A DNA stretch of 64,000 nucleotides from NCBI GenBank assembly GCA_964017195.1, contig OZ024887.1:60690811-60754810 (forward strand), read 5' to 3'. Below the pieces are notes generated by a model. The model was not told the DNA's origin. It did not search any database and saw nothing but the letters and a program-made list of their open reading frames with translations. Made by a program: the position numbers and the translations under genes. The stretch is from Siderastrea radians (Eukaryota > Cnidaria > Anthozoa > Scleractinia > Rhizangiidae). Below, piece by piece: positions 48,980 to 60,275 of this stretch. Every line of letters starts with the position of its first letter. Within the stretch, counting starts at the first letter, position 1.

Positions 48980-50230
48980 TTAGGCCAGATAGTCTTGAAC
49001 GGTTGGGGGATCAACTTGAAAGAATGTCGAAGTATTGTTACCATATAGACAGGTTAGAGTGTTTCTTAAAAGTGCAGCAACTATATAATGCTTTTCAACT
49101 GCACTCAATCCTAGCTTTAAGTTGCTCTTAAAATCTAGAAACTTGAAGTCGTTCAAGACATCTCCAAACAGCCATTCAACCGACACTCTAACAGAACTCA
49201 TTGCTTCGTTGAATGCTTCCATGTTTGGTGTAAATAATGGGACCTCCCCTATTCGGTAGGGGGCCATTAAATGAGGACGAAGGGGGTAGGCGGGGTCTCC
49301 ATAGAGACATAGAACGTCCCCTCTTGGACTGTAGGCTACTCTTTCAAGGCTAGTTAGCAGGCCAGAATCTTTAAGCATTCCTGCATCGTGACGTCGACCC
49401 TCCACTGGACCATAAAGATTTCCTATGAGACCATTGGGCAGTGCCACAGATTGAAACTTAAGTGCGTGTACTCGCTTGTGCCCATTGTACACTATGCGCT
49501 GTCTTTCACCAGGGCGGCAAATAGGGCGAACCGTACCATCGACGAAACCAAAACAATTAGTTAGGGGACTTCCTTGCCTGGTTATCGCGTTCGCGTATTC
49601 TTGAAGTTTAGCCGGGGAGAGAAATGGCTGATTCCACGAGGTTAAACGAAAACCATGTTCAATATAAAACCAGTCAAGTACAGTGTTCGTGATCATGCAC
49701 AGCTCTGGAATCGGACGAGCAAAAGTCGAAATTAAATCGAAATATCGACATGGGTAGGCTAATCTTTTAAGCAGTAGGCAAAGTCCTTCCATTCCGTTAC
49801 AGACTGTTCCCTGTGGGCACCTGAAGGTTGCTGGAATCCGAAAAGCATTCAGCAGAATTGCAAGATCGTCTTTGGCCACTCTAAAATGTGCTTCACACTC
49901 ACAAGAATCAAACGAATCCAAACAAAATGGATCAAAATCCCAGTACGGATATGAACGATTAACGGGCTCGTAATAATCGTACAGAAACAAAAATTCTCCA
50001 TCGTCAAGCAAATCATCGGCATAAGCCATTACCAGCGCATTTCTGACATCTTCGAAAGACATCTTCCTCTCTAAATGTTGCTTCAGTTTTTCTCTTTTAA
50101 CTTTTGACTCTTTAAATGTTGTTTCAGTTATGCTCTTGTAACTTTGAACCAACCGTCTTCCGTGAAAACTTAAATGGCAACAAGCGTCAAATTTTCGCGC
50201 CCTTTTACCGCACTCGACCCAGTCTACCAA
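48980..50230 (-). CDS. Harbinger DDE transposase (HARBI1-like)
   Basis: 416-residue nuclease that cuts and joins the transposon ends. The RNase H-fold catalytic triad is visible: Asp231 in FGFVDGTV, Asp312 in LYGDPAYPL and Glu352 in SVEWLFGD. The conserved block GRRHDAGML (279-286) lies between. Residues ~55-130 hold the usual helical N-terminal region with acidic residues. Length is normal for the family and there are no internal stops, so the protein may be functional. Met57 is an alternative start. It is the partner of the convergent Myb-like gene. Confidence 0.9.
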   Translation of the reverse strand: MVDWVECGKRARKFDACCHLSFHGRRLVQSYKSITETTFKESKVKREKLKQHLERKMSFEDVRNALVMAYADDLLDDGEFLFLYDYYEPVNRSYPYWDFDPFCLDSFDSCECEAHFRVAKDDLAILLNAFRIPATFRCPQGTVCNGMEGLCLLLKRLAYPCRYFDLISTFARPIPELCMITNTVLDWFYIEHGFRLTSWNQPFLSPAKLQEYANAITRQGSPLTNCFGFVDGTVRPICRPGERQRIVYNGHKRVHALKFQSVALPNGLIGNLYGPVEGRRHDAGMLKDSGLLTSLERVAYSPRGDVLCLYGDPAYPLRPHLMAPYRIGEVPLFTPNMEAFNEAMSSVRVSVEWLFGDVLNDFKFLDFKSNLKLGLSAVEKHYIVAALLRNTLTCLYGNNTSTFFQVDPPTVQDYLA

Positions 50231-50281
50231 ATACGCATCCGACCGTCGTAGTCAACCGTAGTCGACTATCTTAAAGTCCCT

Positions 50282-50742
50282 ATTGCGCAGATGACAACAG
50301 CACGTGTGCCTGAGAACGCGACTTGAGACTGGACACCTGAGACTCGATCCGCGAGGCCCTGGCACTAGGAAAACAAAATGGCGGCTCGACAAAACAGCGC
50401 AGGAGAGCAAGGACTGCTTTATTTTCATGACTGTCAATCCATAAATGCGTAAAAGTATCCTTTTTCTTTTATGAAGCATCCCTTTTCTTTTATTGTGTTC
50501 AAATTTAAGTCGATCCGGGTTGATCCGAGTTGATCCGACCCGGATCAAGCGATCCGAGTTGATCCGGTCCGAGTTTTGTACCTGCCTGCCTAAATTGTAA
50601 CACAACACCGCGCACTTCAAGTAGTCACGTCCCACTCGATACGCTTACATAAATCACTCATACGCTTACATAAATCATTCATACGCTTACATAAATCATT
50701 TATTCGATCGATTTCTCGAATCATGAGTTTGGGACGCCTGTG
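50282..50742. other. right interior and right arm of composite element
   Basis: No gene. 50511-50574 has a ~10-bp tandem motif (GATCCGAGTT-like, both orientations). The right terminal arm runs from about 50590 to 50742 with three TACGCTTACATAAATCA repeats. Confidence 0.6.
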
Positions 50743-50749
50743 GTAGCAG

Positions 50750-51397
50750 TTAGTCTGCTGATATATGAATCAGTATTGTTAAAAAGAAAACATACTTTAT
50801 CATGGTTATTGTAATTTGTGAATAACTTATTTCGTTCATTGATTTTAGTAAATAGAATCCTTCTCAAATCATCATATAAGTTACAGTAAAATAAGACGTA
50901 TATTTCGTTTTCAACTGAATTTAGACTGCAGTGATCGCAAATTCTAAGATCTTCAGGTGTTTTGGGGATTGTAAATCTTCCACTTTCGATTCTTAAGTTA
51001 TGACTTCCTATCCTAAATTTGGAGGTGATACGTTTATGTTCAGGATTCTTAACATGATTAATGAATGGATTCAGAGTACATTGTTTCATTTTTAAAAATG
51101 GAGTAGAATTTTAGTTTTTTATTTGTACTTGTCAAATTGACTTGGTGTTTTTTAAGATGTACTCATAAATTATTTTCAGCTTTTGATAGGAAAGCAGGGG
51201 TTTTTAAAGTTAACTGATTTCTTATTAATATCGAGTTGTGCACATAAAAGATTTATTTTATTTATCAAACCTGATTTGTTTTCTTGGGCCATTTTATCCG
51301 ATATGTTTAAGCAAAGTTTAGCGATGCTGTCAGCAGGTTTTCAAGGTGAATCCAAAATTTGAGAATATTCATTGTAATTTGCAACTTGAGAGATAAT
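50750..51397 (-). pseudogene. LINE fragment, continuation 5' of the composite insertion
   Basis: Same LINE as 9773-10585, with a better-preserved frame: it keeps TSKFRIGSHNLRIESGRF where unit 1 has a deletion. The frame from 51089 ends prematurely (51089-50721) because of the composite insertion. Confidence 0.7.
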
Positions 51398-54300
51398 ACT
51401 ATTTAACGAAAGATTACTTTGCAATAATCACAAAGGTTGACCAATCGCCACAACAGAGTGTCTTTGCTTTGTGGTTCATTGAAGAGAAGGCCGCGACTTG
51501 TGATGGCGTATACTTGTCTTCTCTGTCACCGTGTCCAAGTTGGCCATAATACCCTGGGACATAACTTCGCTAAATTATTCTGTGCTATTGGACTAAACAG
51601 TATAATATAAGAGAAGAAAGGCGAGATTAAGACAAACTAGCTTTGTAGGTTTGAGGTGACTCGATCAAAATAAATGAACGCAAAATGTATGTCATCTCTA
51701 TGTCAAATTTGGAAAGCGCTGGAACGGTCCAAACTTTAAACTCCGTCTGGGGACGTTATTTTGACGTTCAAATTGTGCCGGGATTTCTGTTCCGACGCGG
51801 ATATTGCGGAAAATTGATGAGTCAAGGTAAGATGTTATTATAAGCTGATTCTAGAAGTTTAAATCAAATCTTAGCCACCAATTTTGTTAGAATAGCAATT
51901 TTATCAAAAAAGTAGTGTTCAATAAAAGCACAATCACGCAAAACTAACGATGGCTTTGCACGTGTCCCATTATTCTGATACAAATGTACATCTCTTTGCC
52001 GTTCTCTGCAAAACAGATCGTCCAAGTGACCAATTATGTCTTTTCCTTCTCTGAAGTCCATAGTGTCGTCGTACGTACGAATTCATTTCCTCAGTAATAT
52101 AATTCGGTCACATTGTACCAATTGAGCGATTTGGGTTAATTACAACGTAGGTGAGAAACGTTAATTTATTTTTTGAGGGACGTTTTCGCTGAACGGACGC
52201 CGTAATGGTTGCTTTAAGTCTCTAATACTATTGCGCCTGCCTTTTCCTTCCTTTTTTTCAAATACGACCTAAGTATCGTATTTTTCCAATTGCAATGATT
52301 TAACTGTCCACTAAAACGATCACACTACTCGCCACTTTTCGTGTGAGCGATGGAAAACTTTGTTACACCTCGTTGATTTGTTCATTGATCAAAAACTCAG
52401 CTCGGCCGATAATTGGTTAATAATTGTTATATATAGACAAAATTTAAATAAAAATGTTGTTAAAAATTAGAAAGTACTTAACGTTTTCGATTATTGAGGC
52501 CATCAGCAGAGAAAAAAAATGCTTACAGAACCGGAGTTATTGTATCTTAGGCTTGGACGAAAATTACTTATCTCCAGTTCTCAAAGAAACAGCATAATTT
52601 GTAACGATTGTACCTGTTTGTTAGTAGAACGCTTTCATCGATTCTATCAATCATCTAAATAGCCCTAAGTTAGGAAGTTCTAGCACCCCTTTTTTGTATT
52701 TCTAAGTCGATAATTCTACTTCTAAAATAAAAGCGGATGGGCTTTCATCCACGTTACCTAACAGCTCGGATTGTTGCAAAATGAGAAAACGTGCTAGTTT
52801 CGATTTTTCTCAGATTGTCTCATGACTTTAAGATAGACACACCTGTTTTGCCATAACATTTGAGTCTTCAGCTGGAATATTTGGCCGATTGTTATTGTTT
52901 ACAATTAAAGTTCAACTTAAAAAGTCGGCGCCTGGCGTGAATGCATGATTGGAGCCTCGACACTCACATGAGTTAGGCGCACTAAAGAGCAAAGGACTAC
53001 TGCTAGAAGGACTGTTAGAAGTTCAGAGTTTCTATTGAATCTTTTTGGTGGCATATCAACTCAATTATCAGCAAATTATCAAAGGTAAGATGGTAAAAAG
53101 GTTTTGATCTGGGTAATCTTCACATATTTTCCAGTTTCAAGGACGAGGAAAGTTGTTTCGGCAAGATGTTGCGCGTAAGCATCGACGCCACACAGTTTTA
53201 AAATATAGCTTAACTTTTTATTTTGCTAAACGACTGAGTTGCAAATGAAAAACGAGAATGAAATTCGATTGGATTTATTGGAGTACAGCCCTCCTTAAAG
53301 GGAAGTTTCCAATTATTTTCACTCTACTCAAAAAAACCCATAACCGTGATGAACGTTTTGATACCCAGTCTTTAGAACCCTTTACTTCTTGCGGGTAAAT
53401 GCCAATCACCACGTGCCACTTGAAAGTATTGCTCAATTGCTTGACAATTTCATTCACCTTGAACAGCAACACAGGAAAATACTACTCAGTAGCTTACATT
53501 TGTTTTAAACTTTTATACCGACAAAGACAGAAAATCGGAAGTAGGATCAAAACTTCAACTTATTGCCCCAGCTGACTCCAGGAGAGAGAATTAAGCAGAA
53601 TGAGTTTTCCTCATTTCTTGGTTTTTCACCAGTTTGCGTCAGCTTGGTCAACATTCTCGTTCCCAGAGCCTGCGATCCCTTTGGTCTGCTGAACGGCTCC
53701 CGATCCGTTCACCGTGGTACGTACGACGCATGCGTATGCGTTGACTGTGTCGAAAATGAAGTAACTGTCACCCACAAGTTTTAACGGCGCGAAATTTGGT
53801 TAGTCGAGACGTTTTAGGCATTGTTTTCAGACTCTTTTCACCCCAACTTCACCCACGCAAATCCATCGTAAACGTTTGTACTGAAGAACCGGAAGCGTGA
53901 CTTTTTGCGTTTGACCTCTGTGAACTGAATCAGTGGCGTAAGCCTAAAGGATCGTGGGCTTTGGGGATGTGGTTTATTGCGAGCACGCGAGTCTGATTGG
54001 TTGATAGTCGGCGATCGCTCACCCTGTGTAAAATTTATCTTGATTTTGTTTATTTTTTTTACTTCCGCCGGACTGCACTAAGTAATATTATGTTGCCTAC
54101 TAAAAGGATTTTCCAATATATACGCCGAATTCACTATTTCGCTTACAGAAAACGTGGCTACAGCTGACATGAGTTCCGTCCAGACGCCTAGCAGGTTACC
54201 GAACGTTTGTATGAGCTTTATATACCCTAATGCCTTTTATTTTCGCGTGGTGTTAACTTAGTTATTTTCGCGTGTCGCCAGAAATTCGCGGAAATCAAAC

Positions 54301-54639
54301 CCAGGACAATCGATCCAAGGATTGGAAAGGTATTTCTATTGTTTGCCTTGAGCCAATGTAGGTTAGAGTGGCAATGTACCCTACTCTTCACTGAGAAAGA
54401 TGTTGGTTCGGGTTATTAAACACGTGCATTGGCGATCAAACGTTATTTCTTGTACTTCCAGATTTACATTTCAGTTCCAATTTTTCATGCGACTCATCAA
54501 ATATCAGGAGCTTTTTATCCGCTAGAAATCAATCAGACAAATTTACATGACTTACGGCCCGGGAATTCCATTTCCCGGGAAAATTTGAGGCATTAGGGTG
54601 TTTCTTGTCTCTTCATCTTTCCCGTTTTCTATTTCAGTC

Positions 54640-56001
54640 ATGGAATGCTTTGTGGAAGACCAAACAAAGAAACCACGAAAGCGACAAATGTCCAGAGAGA
54701 AAAGACTCTTAGCAAACCGACATGAAAGAGAACGGGTCCGAAAGATGAACGACGCCTATGAAGAATTACGGCGCACGTTTCCCAACTATGAAGAAGCCAG
54801 AGTGAAGACAAAACTAGAACTGCTGCGCATTGCCACAAACTACATCCTCAGCCTGAAAGAACACCTTCAGAGCGTTATTCAGGATGGTTATAAATCCCCA
54901 GTGAATGTTCAGATGTATGCATCGGCGTTTGAAATGGATGGCAACGGAACAAGCGAACCGGGGCCCCAGATCTCTGATTACCCCTACCCGCCTCAGTTCC
55001 CTGCTTCAGCGTCGCCGCCTTCCCAACTCCCTCTGCGTCACTTCACTCCTCGTCAAGCAGATCCTAGTGGACCCCAGTTTCCCCCTCCAATGCCAAGGAA
55101 CCCTGACAGTTCCAGCCAGGATTTTTCCAGCCTTTTCACGAGCAGTCTTGTTGATGTGCATTCAGAAGAAAGCATCCTTTACAACCTACAGGTATAGTCG
55201 GAAACCAATAACGACTTCTATATTATGGACAGTTTTAAGGGTCCCCACATTTTCTCTAACATACACCCACTCAATAGGGACACCCTGCTAAAACGGACAC
55301 TTTCCTAGGTCCCAATGGTGCCTGTTGTTACTATACATGGATCACGAAAATCATTGAATTGTAAGGATCCTTGTTGCCAAGCATTTTCAAATGAGAATTA
55401 GCCGAACTACGTTTCAGTTTCCCTCGAGGCGTCACTACCAAGTTCATGAAAACTTGAAATGCAATTAAAATTACAAGCATAAATCAAATAGGGGTACGGT
55501 GTAAAAAATTATGAATGAAAGCGATCTATTGAGGTATTAACTAAATAGTTTTGCGCATATAGAATCAGACTAAGTCAGCAACATTTCTGACTCATTATCA
55601 GGGAGTGTTAGCTGCAATTTTGTGCTTCTCTTTTAGGTGATTTCCAATTGCGGGTTACTTGTGTTCAGTAACGCGTTGGTTTAGGTGACGGGTCATGTAG
55701 CCAGTATAAGTAAAGTAACGTGTACACACAAGTCGCATTGAAATTCACAGCATTGTCTTGTTGATGTTGACAATTGGTTTCCTTTTTGCCTTATAAGGGA
55801 GTTGGTTGCCACCGTACTTTGCATGGCCACCCAATTTCCTTATAAGGCAAAAAGCGGGATTATTCGCTGATAACCTGTGTGCTGTGAACCAATCAGAAAA
55901 CTGAAAATTCAATAACTGAGATTGAGAATTTGATAATACTATTTATTCTATTTTCTCTCAAACAGAATGCAGCGTCGAGCTTTTACTGTGAAGACCATTG
56001 A
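54640..56001 (+). CDS. bHLH transcription factor, array copy 5
   Basis: Exons 54640-55191 and 55966-56001, terminal stop TGA, terminal peptide NAASSFYCEDH; GT donor intact. Differences from copy 1: I90V, S121P, L123S, P124A and C163S; the bHLH domain is identical. The unspliced alternative ends at 55197. Leader donor at 53084, acceptor at 54637. Confidence 0.85.
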
Positions 56002-56093
56002 AACTCGTCGGGGGAGAATCGATAAATGGACAAACAGAACAGTGATATAAAAGCCATCATATGGAAAGCTCACGACTTGATACAAATTTAGTT

Positions 56094-56643
56094 GACTGGT
56101 TTTTCGGACACTTTCTGGTTTTTCGAGCACCTAAGTTCTGCCACACATCGCCATTCCTATTTGAAGTACACTGGTTACCTATTAAGTCTCGTATTGATTT
56201 TAAGGTTATTTTAATTACTTTTAAAGCGATCCATGGATTTGCCCCTAAATACATTTCTGATCTTATATCTATCGAGTCAAAATCGAACTATAGCCTGAGA
56301 TCAAACGATGAACTGCTTTTGTCACCACCTGCTGTAAAGACTCTATCTACCCTCGGTGACAGGGCTTTTGCGGCGGCTGCGCCTAAATTATGGAACCAGC
56401 TACCGTCAGAACTAAGGAGAATCACTTTCATCGATCATTTTAAGCGAGCTCTGAAGACATCTCTTTTTAAACAAGCTTTTTATTAGTGTACAGATGTATA
56501 TATTTTGAATTTTTAACTTTAATCTATATTTTATTTTATTTTTTAAATCTATTTTTTAATCTAATTTTTTAATCTATATTTGGAACACGCATTTGAAAAC
56601 CTATGTTGAATTTGTGCGCTATAAATGCATATTATTATTATTA
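56094..56643 (+). pseudogene. non-LTR retrotransposon C-terminus, unit 5
   Basis: Same insertion as in unit 4, frame open to 56486, (ATT)n tail. It shows that units 4 and 5 share a common ancestor after this insertion. Confidence 0.8.
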
Positions 56644-57911
56644 GTTTTATCGTGGAAACATGCTCATGTTTAAAGCAGTTAAACCCATCGTATGGAAATC
56701 TACTATAACAGCGCAATTCAGTTTCATTGTGGAATCAACTGACGTTTGAAGCAGGTAGTGTAAAAAGGAGACCACACGAGGTCTAGGTGCCGCGACCACA
56801 CTAACACTAATCCGTTTTACTTTACTGTGGGTTTAATTTTTGCCGAAGGTCCCCATTATAACGACGGAAAACGAAGATCTTTGTCCTTGAAAATCGGAGG
56901 TTTTCGAAAACGCTCTCCAAAGTTGACACATTTGAAAAGGAAGGTCTGTCGCATTGGTGTGAAAGGGCAAAAACGGAGGTTTACAAAAACGCTGACGTCA
57001 CGAAAAGATTTATGCATGCATGCACGCTGACGAACAGATTTATGCATGCACGCACGCCGACGTCACGAACAGAGTTATGCATGCATTAATATCCGCAGAA
57101 ACTCATGAATTTCAAGCAAGCGATTGCAATGATTCTAAGTTACCTGCGGTGGACGGTCGAAAACTCTAGTATGAACGCAAAACGTTTGATCCCTTTTCGA
57201 GAAGATGGAAACGGAGTTAGCTAGAAACGTATTAGTGTGGACAGGCTTAACAGCTAACCAGCTGGAATCAAAATTAAGCCTAAATTAGGCGTACCGAATC
57301 AGAAGTAATCTTAAAATTATAAAGTTGTACATTTAAGGTTTGCTTTGATGCGAATGTATAGGTCAATGAATTTCCAAACTCGGTACAAACTTTTGTACGG
57401 TAGTTCGGATTTCTTGTATATTTTTCTCCACGCTTATTTGATTCTTTTTATTTTCCGGTTTCAATTACTTCAATGGTTTTTTTTTCTTGTTTTGGTTTTT
57501 CTTTAATTCAATAGTTTGACCAACTAGTACTAGAATCAAGACCAAACTAGGCATATTAGAAGTAATCTTAAAATTGTAGAACTTGTACATTCAAGGTCTG
57601 CTTAGACTCAATGAATTTCGAAAAATTTTACGATCGCTTGTAAGGCGGTTACAATTACTTGCTTACGTATCCGTGCTTATCTGATACTTTTTTAATTCTT
57701 TGGTTTCGCTTACTTCTTGAAACAGCTCGGAACCGGTTGCATAAAGACCCCACAGCTTAAGTTTAGGTTTTATACAGCCAGCACCTGGGTTTCAGAGTTT
57801 TTCTCGTGTGCTTCTGTGAGGCGCTTGAGCATAATAGACACTCATACAACACGACAAAATCCTCTGGTACCAGGGAATGCTTCTAGAAAACCCACACTTG
57901 AGTGTGTGTAG

Positions 57912-58258
57912 GCACGGTGGAGTAGTCGTTAGGGCCTTGGACTTTTGATCGAAAGATTGGGTGGTCGGTGGTTCGAGGCTTCACCTTTTGGTGTCTGCCT
58001 CGCATCGTGTTTGTTTGTTTGTTTTTTTCGTGAGACAAGCAACTTTAGTCCGCATTGTCTCCCTCCACCCTGGTGAATTAATGGCTGCCGGCGAAAAAAA
58101 GGCTTTAAGGGTAGCCAGCGATGGACCTGTATCCCACCCCCACGGGTGGAGGGGGGGGGGGAATAGTAATATTCCAAGATGCTTCATGCTACGGATACTG
58201 CAGTTAGGCACCAGCTGTGTGGTCATCTGTGGCCCGAAGTGCGGCGTTAACTTTCTGC
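57912..58258 (+). mobile_element. tRNA-derived SINE, unit 5
   Basis: B box GGTTCGAGGCT intact; body with a longer G run than the other copies. Confidence 0.6.
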
Positions 58259-58765
58259 CATGTAAGTCACTGGTGTTTTATGCAACCGGACCCTGGTCCT
58301 GACTATTGTCTTTTTTACTGTATAATTAAATTTGATAGTCTGTGAAAGTTTTACACTGGTGAGATCAGTACCGGACATGAAGTTTTTATAACTTTGTATT
58401 TGCTACTCTATTTAAGGTAGCAATTTTAATAAAGCATTTTTACCTGCAACCAGATTCAATTCATTGTTTTCATCGTTACGATAAAATGAGTTTGCTTGCA
58501 CGAGCAACATTCAGAAACAAAGGAGGCAAATGGTAGGTAAAAACGGCGTGACAACAGCTTCTGAGTCTAAAGTACTCTTCAGAACAAAGTTATCGAGAAA
58601 ATAATTTTTACAAAATTACAAGACACAGTATACGTCCGTCATGTTGGTGTCCCTCTTTGGGGCACCAATACGGCAGCCATCAAAGTCAGTAGAAGAAATA
58701 AGCTAGTTAATGGGATCAACACTCGCCCATTTCTCATCACACTTATAGAGATGACACATTAATGT

Positions 58766-58901
58766 GAGAAACATTGTTATTATTATCCTTTTAAAATTAG
58801 ATTATGTCTATTAATATTATCGTAGTCTTATAGATCTTTTTTATTGACTTGTAAATAATTACGTAATTCAGCCTGGTGGCTGCGATGTAATTTTTAATAA
58901 A

Positions 58902-58994
<93 letters not shown>
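58766..58994 (+). mobile_element. LINE 3' end with (TATC)n tail
   Basis: Non-coding 3' tail ending AATTTTTAATAAAC and a pure tetranucleotide run from 58903 to 58994, a typical tail of CR1/L2-like LINEs. It marks the right edge of the array. Confidence 0.55.
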
Positions 58995-59370
58995 AATTAC
59001 GGTCTGAGATCTTCTAATTACGACCTAGAACTGCCCAAATGCAGAACAAATTACTATAAGAATAGTTTTGCTTTCAGTGGCGTCAAGGTCTGGAATGCTC
59101 TCCCTCGCTACCTCAAAGAAGAAAGGTCTTTGGAAAAGTTTAAAAGAGGCTTACGACCGGCACTTGTAAAGTAATTAGTTAAAGATCGCCTTGTAAATTG
59201 TTAAGTTTAAGTACATATTTTAAAGTATTGTATTAATTAGTTAATTCACGGATTTTATGGAAACCAAATTTAAACCTGTATGTTTAAATTTGATAAGATT
59301 TCGTGTATAAATAAAAGATTCCATCCATTCCATCCATCCATCCATCCATCCATCTATCTATCTATCTATC

Positions 59371-59457
<87 letters not shown>

Positions 59458-59461
59458 CTAC
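58995..59461 (+). pseudogene. second LINE C-terminus with (CCAT/CTAT)n tail
   Basis: The frame reads LRSSNYDLELPKCRTNYYKN, then FAFSGVKVWNALPRYL and LEKFKRGL, ending TAA near 59174. This is the conserved end of LINE ORF2. ATAAATAAAAG precedes the microsatellite (59320-59461). Confidence 0.7.
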
Positions 59462-59950
59462 ACTGTAAAAATTGACTAGTTAAATTAACCAATTAAAATA
59501 GTTGTGAAATGCATCTGAGACAACTACCTTTTTTTAGTCACTTTGACCGGTTCTAAATAGTTAAAATAACCAGGTTCTTTGGTTTGAAATAACCAATTAT
59601 CACTAGTTATAATAACCACTGACAAGGTTATTTTGGCTTTTCTGTTTAGTCGTTCTGTCTCTGACATTTTTGTTGTTTTAACTATTAGAATTAGTTGTTT
59701 TAACCCGTTTATTTTTAGTTGCAATAACCAATATCTTTAGTGAAAGTAGCTCAATTCATTCGGTTATTGACCATTCAAATTGGTTAAATCTACTATTTAT
59801 AAAAGTACCTGGGATGCATCTGAGACAACCCATTTTTTTTAGTTACTTTTTGTTATTTTAACTAAAAATATTGGGTTAACCAAAACTGTTATTTTAACCT
59901 TTATATGATCAGTTGACTTGACCATTTCAGCAAGTTAAAATGACTCTTTA
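59462..59950. repeat. AT-rich GTTA/TAAC repeat region, possible transposon end
   Basis: Starts CACTGTAAAAATTGACTAG and contains many GTTAAAATAACCA-like words on both strands. A block with GCATCTGAGACAAC is repeated 306 bp apart (59512, 59818). Similar words in opposite orientation stand at 63930-64000, so this could be one end of an element running past the window. Confidence 0.4.
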
Positions 59951-59984
59951 AAATAGATCAAGATGACAAACAGTTTTGGTTAAA

Positions 59985-60131
59985 CGCACATCTTTATTAA
60001 GCGTTCTCGAAAACGTATAACTGGCCGTTGCTGGTGGTTGTAACTGGAAATGTTCTTTTATAGTCTTCTTCTGAAGAAGAAGAATGTGCGCCATGTCAGT
60101 AGCAGCCAAGATACGTTTTTCCATTTCTGAA
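59985..60131 (-). other. possible terminal exon of a minus-strand gene
   Basis: On the minus strand, TTGTTTTCAG at about 60131 resembles a splice acceptor, followed by an open frame (EMEKRILAATDMAHILLLQK) and AATAAA at 59998-59993. Not recognised; might belong with the kinase fragment upstream. Confidence 0.2.
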
Positions 60132-60275
60132 AACAATGATTAAAATGTAATTATTACTGAGAAATATAATAGTGATTCATGATAAATATAGTTATTCTGC
60201 AAAACTAAAGCTTTCTTTGGAATTAGCCAATCTGCGTTGCATTACAAGGTACTTGTGAATAATATAACTGAATTA

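Larger units (their letters stand above)
45892..50281. mobile_element. Harbinger/PIF DNA transposon, apparently complete
   Basis: About 40-bp identical terminal inverted repeats beginning AGGGACTTTAAGATAG, flanked by ATT (45889-45891, 50282-50284). It encodes the two proteins of autonomous Harbingers: a Myb/SANT-like protein (+) and a DDE transposase (-), convergent. Both frames are open. Two foldback MITEs (46811-47070 in the Myb intron, 48709-48886 between the genes) are inserted without breaking coding sequence. Confidence 0.9.
44314..50742. mobile_element. 6.4-kb composite element, CACAGG termini, 7-bp TSD
   Basis: Termini CACAGGCGTCCCAAACTCA and its inverse (GTTTGGGACGCCTGTG at the right end) belong to inverted repeats of about 150 bp. 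Both carry the subterminal repeat GATTTATGTAAGCGT. The target duplication is GTAGCAG (44307-44313, 50743-50749) inside a LINE. Contents left to right: G-tract foldback, hairpin arm, Penelope RT fragment, Harbinger transposon, unassigned sequence, GATCCG repeats. 7-bp duplications and long inverted repeats recall Galileo-like P-superfamily foldbacks. Alternatively the ends could be inverted pseudo-LTRs of the Penelope element. Confidence 0.75.
33862..51949 (+). repeat. array unit 4 (bHLH gene copy 4)
   Basis: Fourth and longest unit, expanded by a LINE 3' end (37890-38430), the double-MITE insert (41686-43596) and the 6.4-kb composite element (44314-50742) that carries the Harbinger transposon. 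Without these insertions it is collinear with the other units. Confidence 0.9.
51950..58765 (+). repeat. array unit 5 (bHLH gene copy 5, truncated)
   Basis: Last unit. It is collinear with unit 4, including the LINE insertion after the gene, until similarity stops at about 58765. There the sequence changes to LINE 3' ends and microsatellites. The region holding the CAGGGACACTG MITE and everything downstream of it in units 1-4 is absent. Confidence 0.9.

Noticed and set aside
58903..58994. CRISPR-like array
   Set aside because: Pure TATC microsatellite with no spacers; no CRISPR array exists in the window.
59280..59468. Frame of repeated Ile-Tyr-Leu-Ser
   Set aside because: Translation of the tetranucleotide microsatellite.
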